In this document: piece after piece, positions 46,352 to 55,902 of the stretch | Layout: the number at the start of each line of letters is the position of its first letter | How positions within the stretch are numbered: position 1 is the stretch's first letter | The notes under the pieces: model-generated | What the model was told of the DNA's origin: nothing | The model's database searches: none | Seen by the model: the letters and a program-made list of their open reading frames with translations, nothing else | Source of the DNA: Phyllobacterium zundukense | GTDB taxonomy: Bacteria > Pseudomonadota > Alphaproteobacteria > Rhizobiales > Rhizobiaceae | Direction: 5' to 3' | Assembly (NCBI RefSeq): GCF_025452195.1 | Contig: NZ_CP104973.1 | Span: forward strand, 1,178,001 to 1,242,000 | Length of the DNA stretch: 64,000 bases | Made by a program: the position numbers and the translations under genes

Positions 46352-48181
46352 TTAGGCAGCGCCTGCAGTCTTGCTGCTCTTTTCGAAACGCTTGCGCTCG
46401 TTCGGATCGAGGTAAAGCTTGCGCAGACGAATTGATTTCGGAGTTACTTCCATCAGCTCGTCGTCCTGAATCCAGGCAAGCGCACGTTCCAGAGTCATGC
46501 GGATCGGTGGAGTCAACTTGACAGCTTCATCCTTGCCTGCAGCACGAATGTTGGTCAGCTTTTTGCCTTTGAGGATGTTCACTTCAAGATCGTTGTCGCG
46601 CGAATGGATGCCGATGATCATGCCGGCATAGACCTTTATGCCAGCCTCGATAATCATTGCGCCGCGATCTTCAAGGTTCCACATGGCGAAAGCTACGGAC
46701 TCTCCCTGATCGTTGGAGATCAGAACGCCATTGGTTCGGCCGGCGATTTCACCCTTGAAAGGCTCGTAGGCACGGAAAAGGCGATTCATGATCGCGGTGC
46801 CACGCGTATCGGTCAAAAGCTCCGACTGGTAGCCGATGAGCCCGCGCGTCGGCGCATAGAATACCATGCGAACGCGATTACCACCGGATGGACGCAGCTC
46901 GACCATTTCAGCCTTACGTTCGGACATCTTCTGGACAACGGTGCCGGAATATTCCTCGTCGACGTCAATCAGCACTTCTTCGATGGGCTCGAGCAAAGTG
47001 CCGGAGTCATCTCTTTTCAAAACGACGCGAGGGCGCGATATACTTAGTTCAAAACCCTCACGGCGCATGTTTTCAATGAGAACCGCGAGCTGCAATTCGC
47101 CGCGACCCGAGACGAAGAAGGAATCCTTGTCGTCGGATTCCTCGACCTTCAGCGCGACATTGCCTTCAGCTTCCTTCATCAGGCGGTCGCGAATGACACG
47201 GCTCGTAACCTTGTCGCCTTCGGTGCCGGCAAGCGGACTGTCGTTGACGATAAAGGACATGGTAACTGTTGGCGGATCGATCGGCTGTGCATGCAGGGCT
47301 TCGGTCACTTCGAGTGCGCAGAACGTGTCCGCGACGGTGCCTTTCTGCAGGCCTGCGATAGCGACGATGTCACCGGCATGGGCTTCTTCGATCGGCTGGC
47401 GTTCAAGACCGCGGAACGCCAGGATCTTCGAGATACGGCCAGTTTCGAGCTGAGTGCCATCGCCATGCAAAACTTTGACCTGCTGGTTCGACTTGACGGT
47501 ACCAGAATGAATGCGGCCGGTGATGATGCGGCCAAGGAATGGATCGGCTTCAAGGATGGTGCCGATCATCTTGAATGGACCTTCACCGACAGTGGGCGCA
47601 GGGACGTGATCGAGAACCATGTCAAACAGCGCTGCCAGACCCTGATCTTTCGGACCTTCCGGGCTCGTCGCCATCCAGCCGTTACGGCCGGAGCCGTAAA
47701 GAATTGGAAAATCGAGCTGTTCGTCCGTAGCATCAAGAGCGGCGAAGAGGTCGAAAACTTCGTTCACGACTTCTTCGTGGCGGGCGTCGGGACGATCGAT
47801 CTTGTTGATCGCTACGATTGGACGAAGACCAACTTTCAAAGCCTTGCCAACGACGAACTTCGTCTGCGGCATGGGGCCTTCTGCAGCATCGACCAGAACG
47901 ATAGCGCCGTCCACCATGCTGAGGATACGTTCGACTTCGCCGCCAAAATCGGCGTGGCCGGGGGTGTCGACGATATTGATGCGTGTATCTTTCCAGATGA
48001 CGGAGGTCGCCTTGGCGAGGATTGTGATCCCGCGCTCGCGCTCTATGTCATTGGAATCCATCATCCTTTCGCCAACCCGCTGGTTTTCGCGGAAGTTGCC
48101 AGACTGTTTCAATAGTTCGTCAACGAGCGTGGTTTTGCCATGGTCAACGTGTGCGATGATCGCGATGTTGCGCAGTTTCAT
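46352..48181 (-). CDS. typA: translational GTPase TypA/BipA
   Basis: 609-aa ribosome-associated GTPase of the EF-G family, needed at low temperature or under stress for 50S assembly. G1 is IAHVDHGKTTLVDELL (residues 8-23), G3 is VDTPGHADFGGEVER and G4 is AINKIDRPDARHEEV. The C-terminal BipA-specific part includes FYAPTRGLIGYQSELLTDTRG and the end MTLERALAWIQDDELMEVTPK. The ATG at 48181 follows AGAGAACC; a start 22 codons upstream is not supported. Confidence 0.97.
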   Translation of the reverse strand: MKLRNIAIIAHVDHGKTTLVDELLKQSGNFRENQRVGERMMDSNDIERERGITILAKATSVIWKDTRINIVDTPGHADFGGEVERILSMVDGAIVLVDAAEGPMPQTKFVVGKALKVGLRPIVAINKIDRPDARHEEVVNEVFDLFAALDATDEQLDFPILYGSGRNGWMATSPEGPKDQGLAALFDMVLDHVPAPTVGEGPFKMIGTILEADPFLGRIITGRIHSGTVKSNQQVKVLHGDGTQLETGRISKILAFRGLERQPIEEAHAGDIVAIAGLQKGTVADTFCALEVTEALHAQPIDPPTVTMSFIVNDSPLAGTEGDKVTSRVIRDRLMKEAEGNVALKVEESDDKDSFFVSGRGELQLAVLIENMRREGFELSISRPRVVLKRDDSGTLLEPIEEVLIDVDEEYSGTVVQKMSERKAEMVELRPSGGNRVRMVFYAPTRGLIGYQSELLTDTRGTAIMNRLFRAYEPFKGEIAGRTNGVLISNDQGESVAFAMWNLEDRGAMIIEAGIKVYAGMIIGIHSRDNDLEVNILKGKKLTNIRAAGKDEAVKLTPPIRMTLERALAWIQDDELMEVTPKSIRLRKLYLDPNERKRFEKSSKTAGAA

Positions 48182-48319
48182 AAGGTTCTCTTTTGGAGGA
48201 TTGTGGACGCCATCTGAGCTGCGCCGCTTTACATTTGCGCGCTCCATACATGTTTTTTCGCAAACGCGAAAGGGGGCAAAGCGTTTTGGCCCGCATGACA
48301 GCCATGCAGACCAAAAGGT

Positions 48320-49705
48320 TTAAAGCAATGTTCCCGACAGGATTATCAAGGCGATACTGAAGTAAATCACCAATCCGGTTACATCAACGAGCGTTGCCAC
48401 GAACGGCGCCGAGGCGCTCGCAGGATCGAAGCCGAGCTTTTGCATGGCGAATGGCAGCATGGACCCGGCCAGCGAGCCGAATGTCACGATCCCGACCAGC
48501 GCCGTGCCGACGGTTGCAGCGACGAGCGGCCAGTGCTGGCCATAATCATAGAGACCCAACATTTGCCACGTCGCAATCCGGACCACGCCGATCAGCCCGA
48601 GGAACGAGCCGAGCACGAGGCCTGTCGGGATTTCGCGCAATGCGACCCGCCACCAATCCTTCAACCGCAATTCCTGCAACGCCAGGGCGCGGATGAGCAA
48701 AGACGTGGCTTGAGAGCCGGAATTGCCGCCGGAACTCATGATAAGCGGAATAAAAAGAGTCAAAACGACTGCTTTCTCCAATTCCCCTTCAAAATGCTGC
48801 ATGGCGCTGGCGGTCAGCATTTCGCTCAAGAACAACACGCCAAGCCAACCGGCGCGTTTGCGCAGCATCTGCACGAAGCCGATTTGCATGTAGGGCTTGT
48901 TCAAAGCCTCCATGCCGCCGAACTTCAGCGTATCCTCGGTCATCTCCTGGGTCATGGCGTCGATCACGTCATCCACGGTGACGATACCGATGATCTGGTC
49001 GCTGTCATTTACCACCGGGACGGCGAGCAGATCATGCTTGCGAAAAAGCCGTGCCACGTCTTCCTGGTCAGTCAGCGGGGCAACGGTCACGGGGGCGACG
49101 TCGCGGCCAATACTCATGATCGAAGCGTCCGGTTCGCTGGTGATCAAGCGGCGCAGGGTTACGACCCGCAACAGATTTTTCGTTGCAGGATCAGTAACAT
49201 AGATGGCATAGATGGTCTCCCTCGACCGCTCCACTTCGCGAATGTGCTGCAGCGTTTGCGTGGCGGTCCAGTTGGACGGCACGCTGACGAATTCGGTCGT
49301 CATCAGGCTGCCCGCCGTATGCGGCGGATAGCGCAGGAGCTTGCGCAATGCGGCCGTCGTTTCTGGCCCGAGACCGACAACAAGCCGGGCCCGGGTCTTG
49401 GTATCGAACTCGTGAAAGATGTCGGTGACACGGTCGATCGACATTGCGTCAAGGAGTTGCCGCGCGGTCTCGGCCGGCAATCCCTTTATGATACCGGCAG
49501 CATCATGCAACTCCGGCTGATCAAGGATCAGGACGGCGTGCTCGTGCGGCATGTCGGCAAGAATCTCAATGGATTCAGATAGTTCGAGCTCATTGAGAAG
49601 TTCGATCGCATCTGCAGCATGCATGGTTGCAAGCTGTTCTGCGAGGGTCAGCACGGATGCCAGCTCGGCATTGTCCGCACCTGTGGGAAAGCGAAGATCG
49701 TTCAT
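48320..49705 (-). CDS. mgtE: magnesium transporter MgtE
   Basis: 461-aa magnesium channel. The N domain covers about residues 20-130, followed by two CBS domains (MTTEFVSVPSNWTATQ... and LAVPVVNDSDQIIGIVTVDDVIDAM) that gate it by cytosolic Mg2+. Five membrane spans occupy 285-461 with the pore motif MSSGGNSGSQATSLLIRALAL. Length normal. No Mg2+ riboswitch was recognised in the 395-base upstream gap. Confidence 0.95.
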   Translation of the reverse strand: MNDLRFPTGADNAELASVLTLAEQLATMHAADAIELLNELELSESIEILADMPHEHAVLILDQPELHDAAGIIKGLPAETARQLLDAMSIDRVTDIFHEFDTKTRARLVVGLGPETTAALRKLLRYPPHTAGSLMTTEFVSVPSNWTATQTLQHIREVERSRETIYAIYVTDPATKNLLRVVTLRRLITSEPDASIMSIGRDVAPVTVAPLTDQEDVARLFRKHDLLAVPVVNDSDQIIGIVTVDDVIDAMTQEMTEDTLKFGGMEALNKPYMQIGFVQMLRKRAGWLGVLFLSEMLTASAMQHFEGELEKAVVLTLFIPLIMSSGGNSGSQATSLLIRALALQELRLKDWWRVALREIPTGLVLGSFLGLIGVVRIATWQMLGLYDYGQHWPLVAATVGTALVGIVTFGSLAGSMLPFAMQKLGFDPASASAPFVATLVDVTGLVIYFSIALIILSGTLL

Positions 49706-50100
49706 TTTAGCTCGCCTTTCTGTCGATCCGCCGTCACAGGGGATCGAGGCGAGCTGATCTCAGATCAGGCCACGATCGCCGTTGACGGCGCAAACAATCG
49801 ACTACTACTGTCGTCGCTGGGCATGAGAGATTTAACTCCGGTTGAAGATATACAGACTTGTGGACACAGGTCCGCACGATGTGCATTTGGTCCTGTCGAA
49901 CGTCAAAGTCAAGCCTTTTGATTTGCTGCAAAAAACACAACTTTGTGCAACTAAACTTCGCGCTCCGATTGATAAACATGGGCCGGAATCGACGATTGTT
50001 GTGGGGGTCTTATCGATTCCTGTGCAAGATTCGACTCATCCTGCGCCAAAAGCGCGGGCGACCGGAAGCTTTTCATTGAGGAACACAAATCCCGGAAGGC
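49706..50100. other. 395-base gap without a recognised feature
   Basis: This is the space between mgtE, which starts leftwards, and the end of the flavoprotein gene. Frames here are short and unlike known proteins. It should contain the mgtE promoter and leader. No strong hairpin, known riboswitch or repeat copy was seen. Confidence 0.5.
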
Positions 50101-52542
50101 TCAGTCCCTCACCCGCGCATTTTCCGGATCATATAATGGCTCCAGATGGACTTCAGCAGCGTAACGTTCATTGGCGACGATGAGCTCATATTTGCCCTCG
50201 GTGAGGAAAGCGTCACTGATGCCATCGGCCTTGCGCACATAGCCCATGCCAATCGGACGATCGACCGTGTAGCTGTAGCCGCCGCTGGTGAGATAGCCGA
50301 CCGGCTCGCCATTGCGCAGGATGGTCTCGCGGCCGAGCAGTACGACGTCCTTGTCCGTGACTGTGAACGTTGCGAGTCTTTTTTTGAGCGAAGCGGCATG
50401 GATGGCCTCGCTCGCCTGCCGTCCGACGAATTCGGTGTCCTTGCGCAGTTTCACCGCCCAGCCGAGTCCAGCCTCGAATGGTGAGTCATTCGGGGTGATG
50501 TCGGAACCCCAGGCGCGGTATCCCTTCTCCAGACGCAGGGATTCCAGTGCCCGATAGCCGACCGGCCTGATGCCGAATTCTTTTCCGGCCAGCATCAGCG
50601 CATCAAAGACCTCGCCGGTTGCAGCAATTGGCACATGCAACTCCCAGCCGAGTTCGCCGACATAGGTGATGCGCAGCGCCCGAACCGTTTCGCCGGCGAT
50701 CTTGATCTCGCGAACATGACCGAAAGGAAATGCAGCGTTGCTGACATCGGCGTTGGTGACCCCGACCAAGACGTCGCGCGCCTTGGGGCCCATTAGCGAA
50801 AGGGTACCGAAGTCCTCGGTTACGTCGGTGAGTTTCGCATCGAGGTCTTTGCCGATGTGATCCCGGATCCAGGCGAAGTCATGGGTGCGAAAGCCGGTGC
50901 CGGTGACGATGTAGAACCTGTCGTCGGAGAGCCGTGCAACGGTCAGGTCGCACTCGATGCCGCCGCGCGTATTCAGGAGTTGGGTATAGGTCAGGCGGCC
51001 CGAAGGTTTCGACACATCATTGGCGCAGATGGTGTCGAGCGCCTTTGCGGAGTCCCTGCCGGTCAATTCGAACTTGGCGAAGGAAGACTGGTCGAAAATG
51101 CCGACCTTGTCGCGCACGTGCCGATGTTCTTCGCCGACGGCATCGAACCAGTTCTGGCGGCCCATGGAATAGACGTCTTCGGCAGCTACGCCTTCTGGCG
51201 CGAACCAGTTGGGCCGCTCCCAGCCGAGCTTGGAGCCGAAGACGGCGCGATGCTGCTTCAGACGCTCATAGAGCGGAGAGACGATAGCAGGGCGCCCGGA
51301 CACATATTCCTCGTGCGGAAAGCCGACAGTGTAGTGTTTGCCGTAGGCCTCAAGAGTCCTGTCGCGCACCCAGTCGCGATTGCGGTGGAGATTGGAGAAG
51401 CGCCTGATATCGACGGTCCAGAGGTCGAGCGGCGCTTCGCCATCGATGGCCCATTGTGCCAGCACCCAGCCCGCGCCGCCACCGGAGGCGATGCCGAACG
51501 CGTTGAAGCCAGCTCCGACGAACATGTTGGAACATTCCGGCGCGACGCCGAGGATGAAATTGCCGTCGGGCGTAAAGCTCTCCGGGCCGTTGATCATCTG
51601 CTTGACGCCAACGGTTTCAAGCGCGGGGATACGTTCGATCGCAGCGAGCATATGCTGCTCGAAATGATCAAAATCATCATCGAACAGGCGGAACTGCCAG
51701 TCGTTCGGCACATCGCCGGTCATCCAGCTCTGCGGATTGGGCTCATAACCGCCCATGACCAGGCCGCCGACTTCTTCCTTAAAGTAAGTGCGGCGGTCCG
51801 GATCCCGGATCGTCGGCGCATTGGATGAAAGCCCGTCGATTTTTTCGGTGATGATGTATTGATGTTTGACCGGCTGCAGCGGCACATTGATGCCGGCCAA
51901 CTCACCGACCTGCCGTGCCCATTGGCCGGCGCAATTGACGACCTTTTCGCAGGCAATGTCGCCCTGGTCGGTCTTGACCTTGACGATCCGGTCGCCATTC
52001 ATCTCGAAGCCGGTGACGCGGATGTTCTCGATGAGTTTCGCGCCATGCATGCGAGCGCCGCGCGCCAGTGATTGGGTAATATCGGAAGGGCTGGCCTGCC
52101 CGTCGGTTGGCAGCCAGCTCGCGCCAACGAGATCATCGACACGCATCAGCGGGAACATGGCCTTGGCCTCCTGCGGGGAGAGGAGGTGCATTTCCATGCC
52201 GAAACTTCCCGCAGTGGTTGCGAGGCGGCGGAACTCGGTCCAGCGGTCCTGATTGGTGGCGAGGCGCAAGCAGCCGGTCATTTTCCAGCCGGTCGCAAGG
52301 CCGGTTTCCTCATCGAGACGTTTGTAGAGATCGACCGAATATTTGAGGACGCGGGTAATCGACGCGGAGGAACGCAATTGCCCGACCAGCCCCGCCGCGT
52401 GCCATGTCGAGCCAGAGGTCAGTTGCCCCATCTCCAGCAATACCACGTCGGCCTTGTGATCCTTGGCAAGATGATAGGCCGTCGAGCAGCCGATAATCCC
52501 GCCGCCAATGACGACGATCTGGGCATGGGAGGGGAGGGTCAT
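50101..52542 (-). CDS. dimethylglycine/sarcosine dehydrogenase-like flavoprotein
   Basis: 813-aa demethylase of the DMGDH/SARDH family. An N-terminal DAO-type FAD domain (VVIGGGIIGCSTAYHLA, residues 10-26) carries H48 in TSGSTWHAAGLV, the covalent flavin histidine of the family. A FAO_M middle segment follows near 370-425, then a folate-binding GcvT domain (about 430-690) and GcvT_C. Such enzymes remove N-methyl groups from choline-derived glycines and pass the carbon to tetrahydrofolate. The exact substrate is not readable. The gene follows a choline-kinase-like gene, with repeat copy 4 between them. Confidence 0.88.
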   Translation of the reverse strand: MTLPSHAQIVVIGGGIIGCSTAYHLAKDHKADVVLLEMGQLTSGSTWHAAGLVGQLRSSASITRVLKYSVDLYKRLDEETGLATGWKMTGCLRLATNQDRWTEFRRLATTAGSFGMEMHLLSPQEAKAMFPLMRVDDLVGASWLPTDGQASPSDITQSLARGARMHGAKLIENIRVTGFEMNGDRIVKVKTDQGDIACEKVVNCAGQWARQVGELAGINVPLQPVKHQYIITEKIDGLSSNAPTIRDPDRRTYFKEEVGGLVMGGYEPNPQSWMTGDVPNDWQFRLFDDDFDHFEQHMLAAIERIPALETVGVKQMINGPESFTPDGNFILGVAPECSNMFVGAGFNAFGIASGGGAGWVLAQWAIDGEAPLDLWTVDIRRFSNLHRNRDWVRDRTLEAYGKHYTVGFPHEEYVSGRPAIVSPLYERLKQHRAVFGSKLGWERPNWFAPEGVAAEDVYSMGRQNWFDAVGEEHRHVRDKVGIFDQSSFAKFELTGRDSAKALDTICANDVSKPSGRLTYTQLLNTRGGIECDLTVARLSDDRFYIVTGTGFRTHDFAWIRDHIGKDLDAKLTDVTEDFGTLSLMGPKARDVLVGVTNADVSNAAFPFGHVREIKIAGETVRALRITYVGELGWELHVPIAATGEVFDALMLAGKEFGIRPVGYRALESLRLEKGYRAWGSDITPNDSPFEAGLGWAVKLRKDTEFVGRQASEAIHAASLKKRLATFTVTDKDVVLLGRETILRNGEPVGYLTSGGYSYTVDRPIGMGYVRKADGISDAFLTEGKYELIVANERYAAEVHLEPLYDPENARVRD

Positions 52543-52583
52543 AATGATGTACCGCTTTTGAAGATCACAGTTGCATATCCATT

Positions 52584-52742
52584 GTGCGTGGTTCGCCCTT
52601 CGACAGGCTCAGGAGGCTCACCATGAGGGAGGTTGGGTTGATTGCAGTGAGCCAAGCAATGCGCTCTTGGCGACCGTTGTTGCAAGGCACTAATCTCCCT
52701 CATGGTGAGCCTCCTGAGCCTGTCGAAGGGCGAACCACGCAC
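52584..52742. repeat. palindromic repeat copy 4, perfect 48-bp arms
   Basis: Arms at 52584-52631 and 52695-52742 are perfect reverse complements over 48 bases, around a 63-base loop. Both arms hold the family ends (GTGCGTGGTTCG, GGCTCACCATGAGGGAG) but with an extra CCCTTCGACAGGCTCAGG-type block in the middle, present symmetrically. It lies between the choline-kinase-like gene and the flavoprotein gene. Confidence 0.95.
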
Positions 52743-52787
52743 ATTTGGATTTGCCAACCAAACGACACAGATAGCTGCAGGTTAGAA

Positions 52788-53678
52788 TCATTTTCCATAC
52801 TCGGTCCGGTACCGATCAAGAGCTTGGTCGAGCCGCTGCAGGTTCTCGGTGGTATAGGCAACGTAGTCGACGCCGGGTGCGTCGAGGTAAAGCTCGGAAA
52901 CCATGCTCCACATGGCCTCGCGCAACAACGAAGCGCATTGCATGGCTGCATGGGCGCGCCTGAGTTCGCGGTCGGGCGCGGCTTGAAAATAGGCGGCAAG
53001 CAAGGCCTCGGACTCGTCTTCGCTCAATCCCGCATTGGAAGCAAGGCCCGCAAGATCGAACATGGAGGTCGAAAAACCGGCATACTCGAAATCAATCAGC
53101 CAGAGGCGATTGCCATCATCGAGTATGTTGGCAGGCAAGAGATCGTTGTGGCTGAAGATGATCGGCAGTGGCCGTTGCACGGCTTCCATTTCCGCGGCGA
53201 CGGCAAGATAGGTGGCAAGGTGCGGCACCATGCGGCTGTTGCCCGCCTGCAGCGTGCGGGCATAATCACGGATGACATGGAAGACCCAGAACATGAAACC
53301 CGGCCCGAGGATATGTTCGGGCATTGTCGTGTGGAATTGCCGGATCAGTTCGGCTATGCGCGGTATATTGGCCCGCACATCGTCCGCATTGTAGGTGCGT
53401 GCGCCGAGGAACGCGGTTACCATGACGCCGTCGCCCGCATGGAACAGTTCCGGGGCAAAACCGGCGCGATGCGCCGCCTTGGCCGTCATCGCCTCGCGGT
53501 CGCGGAACACATGGTGAAACGGATAGTCGGTTCCGAAGCGCACGACATATTTGCGGTTATCGTCTTCGACGACATAACTCTCGTTGCTAATCCCGCCCTT
53601 CAAAAGAGCAATATGAATATCGCCCTGCCAGAGCGGCAGAGCGGCAATACGTCGTCTGATTTCTGAAAATGCCGTCAT
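52788..53678 (-). CDS. choline/ethanolamine kinase-like phosphotransferase
   Basis: 296-aa protein of the APH/choline-kinase fold. GGISNESYVVEDDNRKYVVRF is the nucleotide loop with the ATP lysine. The catalytic segment is FSHNDLLPANILD (H177, D179, N184), and LIDFEYAGFS (D196) is the Mg-binding motif; the FEY after it is typical of choline/ethanolamine kinases. The start at 53678 was chosen over a frame extending into repeat copy 5. Its place before a dimethylglycine-type demethylase suggests choline-related catabolism. Confidence 0.85.
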   Translation of the reverse strand: MTAFSEIRRRIAALPLWQGDIHIALLKGGISNESYVVEDDNRKYVVRFGTDYPFHHVFRDREAMTAKAAHRAGFAPELFHAGDGVMVTAFLGARTYNADDVRANIPRIAELIRQFHTTMPEHILGPGFMFWVFHVIRDYARTLQAGNSRMVPHLATYLAVAAEMEAVQRPLPIIFSHNDLLPANILDDGNRLWLIDFEYAGFSTSMFDLAGLASNAGLSEDESEALLAAYFQAAPDRELRRAHAAMQCASLLREAMWSMVSELYLDAPGVDYVAYTTENLQRLDQALDRYRTEYGK

Positions 53679-53689
53679 CTGCTGACAAA

Positions 53690-53861
53690 TGCGTGGTTCG
53701 ACAGACTCACCATGACGGCGTTGATCTGCAGAAGGAGGGTTGTGGGCTCTCCAAGAACAGGAATCCGTCTGTGGCAAAGACTTCTGTTTCGCATCCCAAT
53801 AACTGCTTTTTGATTATTTGCAGGGATACTCCCCCTCATGATGAGCCTGTCGAACCACGTA
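53690..53861. repeat. palindromic repeat copy 5 (worn)
   Basis: 172 nt in the gap between the divergent kinase-like and DeoR genes. The left arm TGCGTGGTTCGACAGACTCA and the right arm end (GAGCCTGTCGAACCACGTA) pair with several mismatches, and the loop is longer than in the other copies. It starts only 11 bases upstream of the kinase-like start codon and so occupies its expected promoter region. Confidence 0.8.
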
Positions 53862-54000
53862 TTTATCTAATAATGTGACTTTCCGCCTTTATATCACCTA
53901 TGTCAACACGTTTTTGTGGTGATTTGTGGCTTTAATGACAAATTTGTGGGAATCGTGTGATAATGTTGCGGATAATTTACACTTGGCTGGGGTTTCAGGC

Positions 54001-54768
54001 ATGAATTCCAAACGACACGGCGAAATAAAACGGCTGCTGCAGGACGAAGGGACTATATCCATCGCCGATCTGGCGCAAAAACTTGGTGTGTCCCTCGAAA
54101 CCATCCGGCGCGACGTAAAGCCGATGACAGATGAGGGCACAATCGTCAAAATCCATGGTGCCATCGGTCTGCCGCAGCATCTGGGCGAAGCGCCATTCGA
54201 GATACGCATGCGCGAAAACGCGCCGGCCAAGCGCATGATTGCGCAATGGGTCGCGCGGACGATCCAGGACGGCGACTCCATCATGCTGGACACTGGTACA
54301 ACCACGAGTTTTCTCGCCCGCGAGTTGCTACAGCACCGGAACCTGACGGTCATAACCAATTCATCCGATATTGCCCGCACGTTGGCGACCGTGAATGGCA
54401 ACCGGGTTTTCATGGCGGGTGGCGAGTTGCGCCGGGATAGCGGAGCGGCCTTCGGGGTCTCGGCAATCGAGTATGTCAACCGTTTCAGTGTTGACCATTC
54501 CGTCATTTCGGTGGGGGCGATGGATGCGGTGGGCGGACTTACCGACTACGATCTGGAGGAGGCGGAATTTGCCCGCACGGTGTTGTCGCGCGGTACACGC
54601 TCGATCGCGATCACGGACGCGGCGAAATTCGGCAAGCGTGGCCTTGTCCAGGTCTGTGGGTTCGGCGGGTTCGGTGAACTGGTGACTGACCAGGAACCGC
54701 CGGACGACATCATGCAGGCGCTGCATGTAGCGGGCACGGTTGTTACTATTGCCGGCAGGAACGCATGA
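54001..54768 (+). CDS. DeoR/GlpR family regulator
   Basis: 255-aa repressor. The winged helix-turn-helix is HGEIKRLLQDEGTISIADLA followed by QKLGVSLETIRRDVKPM (residues 6-42), the DeoR signature. The C-terminal DeoRC sugar-isomerase-like domain has MLDTGTTTSFLARELL, ITNSSDIARTL and GVSAIEYVNRFSVDHSVISV. Ligands of this family are usually phosphorylated compounds, which would fit a product of the divergent kinase. The ATG at 54001 begins MNSKRHGEIKRLL; upstream starts add a poorly conserved 25 residues. Confidence 0.88.
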   Translation: MNSKRHGEIKRLLQDEGTISIADLAQKLGVSLETIRRDVKPMTDEGTIVKIHGAIGLPQHLGEAPFEIRMRENAPAKRMIAQWVARTIQDGDSIMLDTGTTTSFLARELLQHRNLTVITNSSDIARTLATVNGNRVFMAGGELRRDSGAAFGVSAIEYVNRFSVDHSVISVGAMDAVGGLTDYDLEEAEFARTVLSRGTRSIAITDAAKFGKRGLVQVCGFGGFGELVTDQEPPDDIMQALHVAGTVVTIAGRNA

Positions 54769-54826
54769 ATCGGGTGGGCATCGCACGCTGAGGTGCTAGA
54801 ATCGCGCGTGAATCGGAGATCACGTG

Positions 54827-55393
54827 ATGAAGATTTTGCTGCGGAAGTCCATCCAGACGCCGCTTGGACCGATGATTGCGATGGCGGGCGATGAAGGATT
54901 GTCATTGCTGGAGTTTGACGACCGGCCAGCCTTGCCGGCGGAGGTCGAGGAACTCGAAAAACGCTACGGCTACACTATTGAACCGGGCAAAAATGCCGTG
55001 CTTGAGCAGATCGAGGCGGAGCTGGTTGATTATTTTGCCGGCAAGCTCACCTTGTTCGAAACGCCGCTTGTGCTGCCGGGCATGGCATTTCAGCGGCAGA
55101 TTTGGTCGACACTGCAGGCAATTCCCTATGGGGAAACACGCACATATGGCGGCATAGCCAGAGATCTGGGCAAGCCGGGTTCAAGCCGTGCCGTGGGTGC
55201 GGCCAATGGACAAAACAGGGTTGCAATCGTTGTCCCGTGCCACCGGGTCATTGGCGCCGATGGTTCCCTGACCGGTTATGGCGGCGGGCAGCGGCGCAAG
55301 CGCTTGCTGCTCGATCTCGAACACCGCATATTCGCCAGCATGGCCAGGCGGCCAGTGTTCCATCCGATTACGGCACAGGGAAGCCTGTTGTGA
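54827..55393 (+). CDS. ogt: methylated-DNA-protein cysteine methyltransferase
   Basis: 188-aa suicide repair protein that takes the methyl group from O6-methylguanine. The acceptor C138 is in IVVPCHRVIGADGSLTGYGGG, and the helix-turn-helix before it is IPYGETRTYGGIARDLGKPG. There is no Ada N-terminal domain, so Ogt type. The ATG at 54827 is eight bases after GGAG; a GTG one codon earlier is also possible. Confidence 0.95.
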   Translation: MKILLRKSIQTPLGPMIAMAGDEGLSLLEFDDRPALPAEVEELEKRYGYTIEPGKNAVLEQIEAELVDYFAGKLTLFETPLVLPGMAFQRQIWSTLQAIPYGETRTYGGIARDLGKPGSSRAVGAANGQNRVAIVVPCHRVIGADGSLTGYGGGQRRKRLLLDLEHRIFASMARRPVFHPITAQGSLL

Positions 55394-55488
55394 ACAGGGG
55401 CCTGTGCTAAACTGCCACCTGCATTTGTGTGCCCACCCTGCTTATATTCAACTTGGTCGCTCGCTGTGACCGGAAAGGCAGAAGTCCC

Positions 55489-55878
55489 GTGTCACATGTT
55501 CACTACCATCCCACTGAAAACCCGATGAAAACCGGGATTCTCGGGCGCTGCCCGCGATGCCAGCAGGGGCATCTGTTCAGTGGTTTCCTTCAACTGGCGC
55601 CGTCCTGTGAGGTTTGCGAGCTTGACTATTCCTTTGCCGACCCGGCGGACGGCCCGGCGTTTTTTGCCATGACCATCGTTGCCGTGCCCGCCCTGGTATT
55701 TGCACTGTGGCTGCAGACGACCTACGAAGTGCCCATCTGGGTGCATCTGATCACGACACTGCCGTTGACGCTGCTTGGCAGCCTCATCCTTTTGCGGCCG
55801 CTGAAGGGCTGGCTTGTCTGCTCGCAATATTTCCACAAGGCCGAAGAAGGCAAGCTCGTGCGCAAGGGCGATGTCTGA
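55489..55878 (+). CDS. DUF983 membrane protein
   Basis: 129-aa protein from a GTG at 55489. A zinc-ribbon-like part, GRCPRCQQGHLFSGFL and SCEVCELDYSFADPADGPA, precedes two membrane helices (FFAMTIVAVPALVFALWLQ and LITTLPLTLLGSLILLRPL). This is the DUF983 layout. Function is unknown. Starts further upstream, from 55429, overlap the ogt downstream gap without support. Confidence 0.85.
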   Translation: MSHVHYHPTENPMKTGILGRCPRCQQGHLFSGFLQLAPSCEVCELDYSFADPADGPAFFAMTIVAVPALVFALWLQTTYEVPIWVHLITTLPLTLLGSLILLRPLKGWLVCSQYFHKAEEGKLVRKGDV

Positions 55879-55902
55879 CGGATTGCCCTTGCGCAGTATA
55901 GA

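Noticed and set aside
49706..50100. A magnesium riboswitch upstream of mgtE
   Set aside because: No M-box or mgtA-type leader features could be recognised by eye.
25316..53861. Repeat copies as a possible CRISPR array
   Set aside because: Copies are kilobases apart, inverted within themselves and lack regular spacers; no cas genes are present.
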